64,000 nt of DNA. Source: Ottelia alismoides. Lineage: Eukaryota; Streptophyta; Magnoliopsida; Alismatales; Hydrocharitaceae. The stretch is from the NCBI GenBank assembly GCA_037367405.1, contig JAZKJV010000607.1, positions 711,833 to 775,832 of the forward strand, written 5' to 3'. Both the position numbers and the translations under genes were made by a program. Positions within the stretch are counted from its first letter, which is position 1. Every line of letters begins with the position of its first letter. Below, in pieces: positions 44,033 through 53,986 of this stretch. The notes beneath the pieces are model-generated. The model was not told where the DNA came from. It saw only the letters and a list, made by a program, of their open reading frames with translations, and made no database searches.

Positions 44033-46188
44033 TGTAATACGCGTTTTGTACACTATGCTTTTGAATGTTATCAAGTGTTATTTAAGGAAATATTGGATTG
44101 ATAGTATTCACACTTTACGGATACCTTAAGTCAATAGATTCGCCTTGATGCAATAATTTCATTGAAACTTGTTGTGTTTATATCAGAGACCATCTCATAT
44201 AAAAATGGACTTCAAAAGGTTATCTGAATTGTGTAGCACATCAAAACATAGTACCACATCTAGTAATCTGGAAGTCTGGTAGTAGCTTATAAGTAGTAGA
44301 AGCCACTACTAGCATAGGGCCCACAATGTTATAGATTTATGCTCATTAGACCATAATCACATGATTGAGGCTAATTAAGCATGATTAGTGCTACTTACCC
44401 GCCATTAGTGATAATTAAGTGTCATTAGCAAAAGTAGGACACATGGAGAGGAAATCATGGGTCACGTGTCGTTATATAGTCAGGACAAGTGTCAAAAACT
44501 CAATAGTACCATGTGTCGTCACCCTGAGACTAACATGTGTCCTAGTGTAGCCTCTTCCTTGGACAACAAGTTATCTCATGCATAAGCCAAGCCTCTTGCT
44601 TGGGCAACAAGTTTTCTCATGAATAAGACATGTGCCATGGTGTATATGCAACATGTGTCTTGGAGCCTCCCTTACATGTTGACACATGTAAAGGGGTGGA
44701 GGCCTATAAATACCCATGACCTCCCCACCATTATACTCACTTCATCCCACGCCCATCTTTCCACCTTAGAGATACAAGACCGCCAAGGTTGCGGAAGGAG
44801 CACAAGAGGAGCCACGGCGAATCCTTGTCGGTGATCGAGAGCGTTTTTAAAAGCCGTAACGAAGTTCTGTCCGCATCGAGTCGTAGTACTCAAATCTAGG
44901 ACGGCTATAGAGGAAGATTTCACAAAAGAAGGCGACCTCGACTCGAGTTAGATATCGATCAGGTGAGGGATTCTCAAGCGCTATTTTAAAGCACTAGTCC
45001 TTAGCTTTTATGCATGGTTTTGAATAGCAAGTATGAAATCGTGTTTTCTAAAGCTTTTACGCATGAATTACAAGTACCATACAGTTGATATGAAATCAAG
45101 GATTTAGAACGTATTTCAGACGTGGTTCAGGTGTTTTATCATGATAGCACGTTTTTAAGCATTTCGTTCTTTGTGGAATACGAATCGTAAGTTTCACTAC
45201 TTAGATTCAAGCTTTTTATATAAGAAATATGTTGTGTGCAGTTACTATGCAATAGGAATCGGATTTCAAGTTCTTAATAGTTCTAGTTGTCAGAATATGC
45301 ATGCTATGTCAAGATTATTTTATGTTCATGATTTAGCTGTTATGAGCTTGAATTAGCAAGAGCATGGTTTATTAGTGACAAGAAAACAATCGGAATCAGA
45401 AGATAAGCACCACAATAGCTCTTTTATACAAATCATGAACTAGCCATTAGATATGGTGATGCCATTAGTTATGACCCTGAAACTGCCATTAGATATGGCA
45501 AACCATTAGATATGGTATCAAGAGGACTTCGGGTCCGCATTCTGTATACATATAGGCTTTGGGCCGTATGCAGGGTGTTTTTGGTCTTTGGGACCGTCTG
45601 CGCGTATGACTTAGCTTTGTTTCATCGTTCATGAGTCAATAAATTAGCCACAATGGTGATTAGTACAAACAGATTGATAGTGATGATTATGTTTTAGTTT
45701 ATCTGCTTTTGAAGTAATTTCAGTGTTCAATTGCAGAATTAGCATGTTATATGTAATTTCTGTCATAAAGTCTCTTTCAAGCTATTCACAGTATTCAACA
45801 TAAAATTTTTTGTCATGATGCTCATATTTCAGATTTTAGCTATATGTAAAAAGCTTGAGATCCTTTCACTGGGTCTAAGCTCATAAATGGGTTTAGACTC
45901 ATCCCTTTATATTATAATTATGTACAGATCAGCAGAATCACGAATAACAGGGGAAAGGGCCGCTGATACACTAGGAGGAGGTGGCTTTTGCTTTTCGTTG
46001 TTTTTGTACTGTCTGTTATTTTGTAAGAAGTTGTAATAGATAGAACTTGTGTAAGATACTTCTTTGTAATGTGAACTTTAAATAGAAGATGATATGTTTG
46101 ATGAGATTGCCACATGTGTACTTTGAGGAAAAAGAAGCAGCAATATCTATGTCGCGGCACGTTCTGGTTAGCGGGACGGGTCATGACA
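44033..46188 (+). repeat. 5' LTR of the Tekay-type element
   Basis: Starts TGTAATACGCG and ends GGGTCATGACA at 46188, five bases before the PBS; 2156 bp. U3 contains many CACATG/CATGTG motifs, a 41-bp tandem repeat (44550 and 44591, GCCTCTT...ACAAGTT) and a TATA box at 44705. A cluster of CCATTAGATATGG units lies at 45443-45515. The second LTR is outside the window. Confidence 0.82.
44705..44712 (+). promoter_or_regulatory. TATA box of the Tekay LTR
   Basis: TATAAATA in the context GGCCTATAAATACCCATGACC, a textbook plant TATA box, with the repeated CATGTG motifs just upstream. Transcription would start about 30 bp downstream, near 44740. Confidence 0.75.
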
Positions 46189-46193
46189 ACTTG

Positions 46194-46206
46194 TGGTATC
46201 GGAGCA
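46194..46206 (+). other. primer-binding site of the Tekay element
   Basis: TGGTATCGGAGCA, one mismatch from the initiator tRNA-Met PBS (TGGTATCAGAGCA), placed five bases after the LTR end. Confidence 0.88.
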
Positions 46207-46393
46207 AAGGTTTTAGGACCTTGAGCATGAATTATATTAGGAGTTGACCTATAAGTATTGGAAGATAATTTAGTTATCATAATTTGATTTGAACTTAGAA
46301 GAAAATTGATGTTATAGCCTTGAGTATGTTTAGAATCACTATTGGAAGATTTAGGTTGATGAAGGATCTAACTGAGGTTTTATTTAGGATACA

Positions 46394-47164
46394 ATGGCAG
46401 TAGAGCAGCCACATGCGACCACCCAACGCCCTAGTCCGGAGAATGATAACAACAACGTATATGACATGCTGACCTTGATAGCTCAAACACTAGGATGCAT
46501 GGTTGCCTAGTCCGTTAAAAGATATGAATTTGAGCACCAGTTGTCATTTGAACATGTAAAGAAGTTGGAAGCAGAACCATTCGTAGGAGACACTGATCCA
46601 AAGAAGGCAAGGGAACAGTTCAAGAATATGGAGAAAATATTTGCTTTAGTGGATTGTACGGATGAACAGAAGTTGAAGTATACAATATTCTTACTGAAAG
46701 ATAGCGCTGATGATTGGTGGATATCGGTGAAAATGAAATATCCAAACCCATCTCACATTACTTGGGAGATCTTTGAGAAAGAGTTCAATGAAAAATATTA
46801 CCCAAGGGTTTATCAGGAGGAGAAACGTAGGGAATTCCTATTTCTTACTCAGGGGAGCAATTTGTTTGATGAATATGAGAAGAAATTCACCGAACTTTCA
46901 AAGTTTACTGCTTCTCTGGTTGCAACAGAGGAAGAAAGGTGTAGACGACCAGAAGATGGTATGCATATTGACTTAAAGGAAATGGTTTCAGCCACGGGAT
47001 ATACTGATTATGCAAAATTAGTAGAGGCTGCTCGTAGGGCTGAACAAGTAGTGATAGAAAGAAGGAAATGCAATGATCACAGAAAGAAAAGGTTTGCAGA
47101 TAGACCCCTATGGAGAGGAACCATGAACAAAGAACCAAGAATAACTGGGAATTTGATGCTATAA
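46394..47164 (+). pseudogene. Tekay gag, premature stop and 3' deletion
   Basis: The probable start is ATG 46394; codon 39 is TAG (46508-46510), after which the same frame continues from an in-frame ATG at 46541. The gag core is clear: FVGDTDPKKAREQFKNMEKI, LLKDSADDWWISV, FEKEFNEKYYP, REFLFLTQGSN and YEKKFTELSKF. The C-terminal CCHC zinc knuckle expected after the Arg/Lys-rich segment is absent, because an internal deletion near 47.1 kb joins gag to the protease C-terminus in another frame. Confidence 0.88.
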
Positions 47165-48367
47165 TAGGAATGGATTGCTTAAGTACATATCATGCTCTTC
47201 TAGACTGTCATAAGAAGCATGTTACTTTTAGAAAACCGGGTGATGTCGAATTCACTTTTTATGGAGAAAGAAGGATATATCCTACCCATGTCATCTCTTG
47301 TCTCTTAGCCCAGAAGTTGTTAAGGAAGGGATATTCCTCTTATGTTGCTTATGTGTTTAATACTAAGGCAGAAGAAATCAGTTTAGAAAATATTTCTGCA
47401 GTGAAGGAGTTTCCAGAAGTGTTTCCAAATGAACTGCCAGGAGTTCCTCCCGATAGGGAAATTGAATTCACTATTGACCTCATTCCGGGTACCAATCCAA
47501 TTGCCTTAGCTCCTTACAGAATGGCCCCAGCTGAACTTAAAGAACTCAAAACCCAATTGCAGGAGTTGATAGATAAGGGATTTATACAATCCAGTATGTC
47601 TCCTTGGGGTGCTCCTGTTCTATTTGTCAAAAAGAAAGAAGGTTCCATGAGACTTTGTATAGATTACAAGAGACTAAATAGAGTGATTGTCCGCAATAAC
47701 TATCCTCTGCCCAGAATAGATGACTTATTTGATCAATTGCAAGGAGCTTCTGTATTTTCCAAGATTGATTTGAGATCTGGCTATCATCAATTAAAGATTA
47801 AAGGAGAAGATGTCCCTAAAACTGCATTCCGAACCCGATATGGGCATTATGAATTCCTAGTAATGCCTTTTGGATTGACAAATGTCCCAGCTGCTTTTGT
47901 GGACTTGATGAATAGGGTTTTCCGTCCATATCTGGACAAGTTCGTGATCGTATTTATTGATGATATTCTAGTATATTCTAAAACAGAGGAAGAACATAGA
48001 GAACACTTGAGAATTGTACTTCAAACTCTGAAGGAACACCGATTATATGCAAAGATTGATAAATGTGAGTTTTGGTTGAAGAATGTTGCATTTCTAAGCC
48101 ATGTCATATCTGGAGAAGGAATAACAGTAGATCCATCAAATATAGAAGCGGTTCTTAGATGGGAACGACCAATAAATGCATCAGAAATCCGAAGTTTCCT
48201 TGGATTAGCTGGGTATTATCAAAGATTCGTTGAAAACTTCTCTAGAATTGCCGCACCATTGACAAGATTAACTAGGAAGAATGTGAAGTATAATTGGAAC
48301 GAAGAATACGAAAAGAGTTTTAAGGAACTCAAGAGTGACCTCACCTCAGCACCTATACTTAGCCTTC
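47110..48367 (+). pseudogene. Tekay protease tail and reverse transcriptase, truncated by the Athila insertion
   Basis: The frame begins in the last part of the protease ([20 protein letters not shown]); the catalytic D-S/T-G motif is deleted. It then runs through the linker ([20 protein letters not shown]) and a full [77 protein letters not shown] (active site), [15 protein letters not shown]. It enters RNase H ([11 protein letters not shown]) and is cut at 48,368 by the Athila LTR. RT itself has no stop. Confidence 0.92.
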
Positions 48368-51300
48368 TGATGAATCCACGTTTCATCATCTTTATTCTAT
48401 CATTTTGGCCTTAAAAACCCTAGTAAATGCGTGTAAATAGGCATAATATAGGCATTTTAGCATTCATGCATATATGTGTAAATGTTGTATAAATTGCGGT
48501 TTTTAAAGCCAAAATTATAGAATAAAGAAAAGAAAAGAAAAAGAATAAAATATTGTAAATATTTTATGACCCGAAACCCCGAGACCTAGGCATCTTGATG
48601 AATAGGTCGACAAGGAATAAAGTAGGGGGAGATAAGGGCCAAAACACAGATAAAATACCTATACATTTTATTCATTCTTTATTCATTTTGGGACCTATTT
48701 TTGGTTCCACTTTTTACACTTCAAATAAAGAAACTTTGTACATGAATGTTGTAGATAATAAAATAAAGAAAAATACAAAATTGATTTCACAGAAAAATAA
48801 TATACAGATAAAAAGTTATGGTCTGAATAAAAATCCAGAAAGCCAACTTCCCAGACCCGTATCTCACAAACGGCAACTCCAAATGCATCAAACTCACCTT
48901 TAATTGTATATAGAAGAAAATAAGCTAATTAATGGCGGTGGTTTCGCATTTGGCGGAGCTACGGTTTGAAAGTTGACTTTTGGACCCTCATTGCATACTT
49001 GTACATATTAAAATATTCAATTTATTATTATTTTTATAATTTTATATTTTTATAATGTTGTAAATAATACTTATAATAATTATGTGCATTGAAATCAGAA
49101 TAAAACATAAATAAAATACAAATAAAAATACTTGTATATATTATAACACATAGGTATAATACATGTAGCTATAACTATACAAATAACACTTTCATTTTAT
49201 TAAGTATATAAAAATATATCAGAAAATTAAAATAAAAATATATTTGTGTATATAAAAGTATTTTACAATTTTAGAAAATAAAAACCAAAATAAAATAAAT
49301 TAAAAATACCTAAATAAAAATAAAATACTTAAATATATAGATATAGATACCTATAGGGGCATAAATGCAAACTTGTAAAAATAAGTCTCATAAAAATAAA
49401 TAAAAATCACCATAAAATAATTTATAAAAAATAAACATTTTTTATTTTATAACCAAAATTTAAATAAATCATTTTCTATTTTTTATTGAATTTCTAAGCA
49501 TTTTTTGCCAAGGTTTTTTCTGGTTGGTCCACGTGGACCAACCAGAGCTCTTCCTTGGTTGACCTCGGTCAACTCTCTGACCGAGGTCTGGCTATTGTCA
49601 GACTGCATTTTCCTTGGACTTCGCGGATTTTTCCAGGCCAAATCTTTCACCGTTTGGCCTCAGTTTCTTCACGACTTTTGAAGATCTCTGATCCACCTAG
49701 CTCGCCCATGCATCATTTTGGCAATTTGACCAAGGATTCGCCCGTGACACGCCCTCGAACATCGCACCTCGACCATGGTTCAAAAACGCCCCATCTCCTT
49801 CCATTCCCTCTTTGATCACTCTTCCACCGCAAAAGCCCTACCCTAGACCCTCGTCTGGATTCTTGGTGACAACAGGAGTGCGGAGGACATCTCAGCTGGG
49901 CGAATCGGTGTAGAATCGAGTTCGATTCCCTCGCCGGAGTTCTCGCCGGAGAACGCAAAGTGCTCGCGCGGGTGAGGTATTTTCTTCCTTTTTTTTCTCT
50001 TCTTTCCTCTAAGGTCTGAATGTTAAAAAGCCCCAGTGGCTTTTCTTTGATCAAGATCCTTGTTCGGTTATCCTAATCTTCTCTCGATCCAACCGCGGCC
50101 GGTATCGCATTTCGCCGGCCGACTTCACCCTTCACGGTTCAATACCCCCCCCAGTGGACACTCCACGAAGTCAGGGCATTTTGCCCCTGACTTCTTCACC
50201 GTACTTTCTTGCAGGTTCTCGAAGCATCAGACCCCTCCTGGGGTGGTTTGTGGTAACGACCAAAGCCCCCAGGTCGCCCGGAGCTTCACCGAACGCCGCA
50301 GGCCATTCATTGGTCTTCGGCCCCGTCTACGGCACCTGGGAGACGCGCCACCGCTGCAGGAGCAAGTTGAGACCATCGGAGGAGATCCTAGTGCACGGAG
50401 GCTCGAGCTGCAGCGGATTCAAAGTCGCTGGGCTTGAGTTCTTCGCGCGTTCTTCCAGATCCATCATCCGCCGTTGGATCTTCCCCCGTTCGTCCTGAGG
50501 AGCAACGTGCGTTGGATCGTCCGCGAGTCCAGGCCGTCGATTGAAGCGTCACGATCTAATCTGGGCCATCCGCGGCTGAAGGGGTACGGGCCGCCAGATC
50601 CTTGACACGTGTCTTAAGTGATATGCGCACAGCCGTTGGATGCCCCCTTTTGTCTGGGTAAATTGCGAACTATCCCAGTGCTTTTTGTATTTAGTGTTTC
50701 AAGTCAGAACTTTTCTCTGCTGTGTTTTATTTTGGTAAAATTTGCGAACTTGCCCCTAAGCTTTGTGATATTGCAATTATAGCCCCGCCAGCCACGTGCT
50801 GTGCACGTGGTGCTTGGCGATTTTGCGGGACAGTCGTTTGGGCATTTTGTTATTACTTTTTAGTCCAGATAATATTTTGTTCAGCACATATTTTGTGGGA
50901 GAATTGCATGCTCAAGCCTCGACTTTTGAATATTTACATAGAGGCCCCCGCCAGGCGCGTGCTATGCGCGTGTGTTGTGGTTATTTTGCAGGGGAGGGCT
51001 CACTACCTTGAGTATTTATGTCTGGTCCATTAAGTTGATGCTTGCATATTATAATTCCTGGCCAAATTTCCTTTTAGCCCTCACACTTCTCACGTATTAC
51101 ATAAATGCCCCTGCGAATGTGGTTTTTCTTTTTGTTGCTTGTATTTTTTGCATGCGTCTATAAATCACTAAAAAATCCATAAAAATTGCATTAAACTTCC
51201 TGTTACATTGTAGACTTATGTCATATTTTTACTTTTCATAATTATTGCATTTTATTATTTATATAAATTCAAAAATAGCCATTTTCAGCACTGTTTGCAC

Positions 51301-52179
51301 CATAAAATACCAAAAAAATATAAAAACGCTCCAGAAAAATCCCCAAAAATATATTTTGTGTCTTTTAGTTTGTTTTAACTCCCAGCCAAAAATCATTAAA
51401 AAATACAAAGCCAAACTCCAAAAAATTGCAAAATCCTAAAAACCTTTATAAAAATATTAAAAATTCTACAAAATCCCTAAAAATACAAACTTTGTGCCCA
51501 AATTTTCCTCATTTCATTATCTTTCACTGAAAATTGAGTTGGAGAATTTTTTCTACTTATTTCTATTTTATTTCTCCATTTTAAGTTTCAGCCTTGCATT
51601 TTATTCACTGTTTTCTCTATTTTGCTAATTAAAAATACCAAAAACATTCTAAAAATTACCCAAAAATCACAAAAACAGTAAAAAGCATAAAAAGACTAAA
51701 AAGACTTTATTTCCTAATTTTTGGATATTTTTATCTATTTTTATAAATATCCCTTTCTTGCTTTTTACTACATTGTCCTTATTTTCCAATATTGAAAAAG
51801 AATATAAAAATATAAAATATAAAAAGAAAATATTAAAATCAGTAAATTAAAATCAAAATACAAAAAGATAAAATCAAAATTAAAAAAATATAAAAATCAA
51901 AATAACCCACAAAAATTTTAGATTGGCTAAGTAGCTTGTTAGATCTAGGTTTGGATATTTATCCGTGCTTTACACCTTTGCTTCTTGAGTTCGACCCCTA
52001 CTTGCTTGCCATTGTACATCTTTAGTAGGGTATAATAAATTTTAATCCTTGCTATTCATTCTCTGATTGATTGTGTGGGTTAATTGTTGAAGACCGAGGA
52101 AGTTTGAGCAGTCGCATCAGCGACAGTGAGTCTGACTTGTCAGACCGCTATTTAGCGGCTCTCGCATTCTCGCTTTTCA
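48368..52179 (+). repeat. 5' LTR of the Athila element (3.8 kb)
   Basis: Starts TGATGAATCC and ends CTTTTCA just before the PBS; the start is confirmed by the second copy at 63413. Order inside: terminal hairpin, AT-rich stretch, GC-rich island (49500-50650), two CGTGC-type palindromes (50792 and 50955), and a long A-rich part with CATAAAAATTGCAT-like phrases. Longer than usual Athila LTRs. Open frames in the GC island (for example 49713-50054 and 50060-50498) show no domain. Confidence 0.88.
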
Positions 52180-52181
52180 AA

Positions 52182-52199
52182 TGGCGCCGTTGCCGGGGA
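52182..52199 (+). other. primer-binding site complementary to tRNA-Asp
   Basis: TGGCGCCGTTGCCGGGGA is the exact reverse complement of the 3' end of plant tRNA-Asp including CCA, the PBS used by Athila elements. It starts two bases after the LTR end. Confidence 0.95.
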
Positions 52200-53986
52200 G
52201 CATCGGCTTGTAGAGTATCTTTGGGTCTTTCTAGTCACTTATCCATTTTTGCTTACTCGTATTTTGTGTATTATTTATTTTGAACTGTCTGACATCTCTT
52301 TTGTTTTCTTGCGAGGGCCGCCGACCGAGGAGGATCGCATAGGGGATCCTGAGCAGCCTTGGGAGGAGGAGCCGGCTATTCTACCCTAGCCGGCAGGAAG
52401 AGCAGGAGAATTAGAGAGAGAGAGATTGCTTTATTTTTGTGAGAGAGAGTATTTGATCAATTTGTAATAATACAGGACTCAGAGACTTGAACACTTCGGG
52501 CCTAATTTCCGGGTGTTTGTTCACCCGGGGGCTCACCGCGGCTTTTTCGTGTTTTCTCGACTGTCATTTTCCGGTTTTGTTTTCTTTTTTATTTTCTTTT
52601 GTGGATTGAGCTCTTAGAAGTAGGTCCTGCTTGATTCGAGTAACCTAGGTCCAAACACCCTAATAACTCTTGCATGCTCCCATAGTTCGTATTTGGACTT
52701 AGATTAATTAAGTAGTTAATCATTGGCTCTCGATCCGCGCGCCGCAAGCTCACTCCACACAAGCGCTTTCTCCTAACTCAAATGTGTTGAGCAGAGGGAG
52801 GAGTGAGCCTAGACCGGACACTAGGATTGAGAGTTAGCGGTTAACTCGTGGTTCTCACGCTAGCAGTTGCCTGTTCTAGGACGATTTCCGCATTGCATAA
52901 CCGGCATATAGATTAGGTTTATAATTTTCTGCCTTGCAACCCGCATGGAGAGAGCTGGGATTCACTGTAAGTCTTCTCACTTTGCATTCATCATATAGGC
53001 ACAAAGGTGAGATTTCCATCTTGGTGCCGACTTGCATTGGCTTTTCCCGACTCTTTTCTCCCTCTGATTTTGGATACCTTAGGATAAAGAAAATACAAAA
53101 TCGTTAGGCGCTTGTTTGAATCTACTCAAAAGAAGCGATAACACAAAAAAATTAAAAAAGGACTGCTAAGAAAACTTTGACCTAAATAAAAATTGGTAAT
53201 TGGACTCATTGATTGGGGAGAGTAACACCCTCCTTTGTTTTCAGGTTGCATGGGAAGGTCTCCTTCCAAGTGAGTTGAGCGTTCGTAGGAATTAGAGCCC
53301 AAAACCCAACTTGTGGCTGCCTTGTGTATCGCCTGGATTTCCGAAGTATTGGCGCTACTATCGTACGTAGTCGAGTAGGGCTTGGTCGCCAGTGGTGACT
53401 CACTATTGTGTGAGCACCGACCTTGTCCGAAGTACCGAGCATAGGCCACGCCTTCACGGGGGTGTCTGTCTCACCGGCTGCGTCCGAGTAGGATCTTGCA
53501 CGCTCACGGGTGATTCCGTTGCGAGCGAGATCCGAAGTATCGGTTTCGCCTATCGGCTTCCTCCCTCTATTTCTTTGGCTGAGTAGGGATCCAGGAAGGG
53601 TTACAAGGACCTTAAAAAGCGCAAGTTACAGGTTACACAGGAGGAGGACAAGTACGGGAATACTTTTCCGGCAGTACTCTCGCTCCTATAGGCGTAGCGC
53701 TCTAAGGACTCGTTGAAAGATAAATTCCTGAAATCAAGATAAAAATTACAAAGATAACAGCCGAACCTTCACGGCTTCAGGCGTTGAGTTGGTGAACTCC
53801 CCTTGTCTTGTGTTTGATTGCCAATCACATTTAGGTCAAGATCAAAAATATCGCGCCTTTGCGCAATTTGCTCCCCTTCTATTTGACCCTTGCTCATTGT
53901 GAGCCTTCTACTGTTTTACAATCCTCTTTATTTCTTGTTACCCTCGTGCTCTTCATCCAACATCCATTCCTCTTGACCTTCGCAAG
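52200..53986 (+). other. Athila leader, untranslated
   Basis: About 1.8 kb between PBS and gag without a convincing frame. A purine-rich GAGAGAGAG stretch lies at 52412-52450 and a GAGAGAGAG repeat tail follows. Several GC-rich hairpin-prone stretches occur near 52500-52560 and 53440-53560. A packaging function is a family expectation, not something I can show. Confidence 0.6.

Larger units (their letters stand above)
44033..48367 (+). mobile_element. Tekay-type (chromovirus) Ty3/gypsy element, 5' half
   Basis: 5' LTR (44033-46188), PBS (46194), gag and PR-RT in plus orientation. The RT sequence ([20 protein letters not shown] and FIDDILVYS) and gag (REFLFLTQGS) are typical of the Tekay/Del lineage of chromoviruses. 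It inserted into the copia LTR (left flank gtatt) and was itself interrupted at 48,368 by the Athila element. Its remaining pol and 3' LTR should lie beyond the right edge of the window. Confidence 0.88.

Noticed and set aside
49555..50498. Protein-coding exons in the Athila LTR
   Set aside because: The segment is bounded by LTR landmarks and its open frames lack domain similarity; composition explains them.
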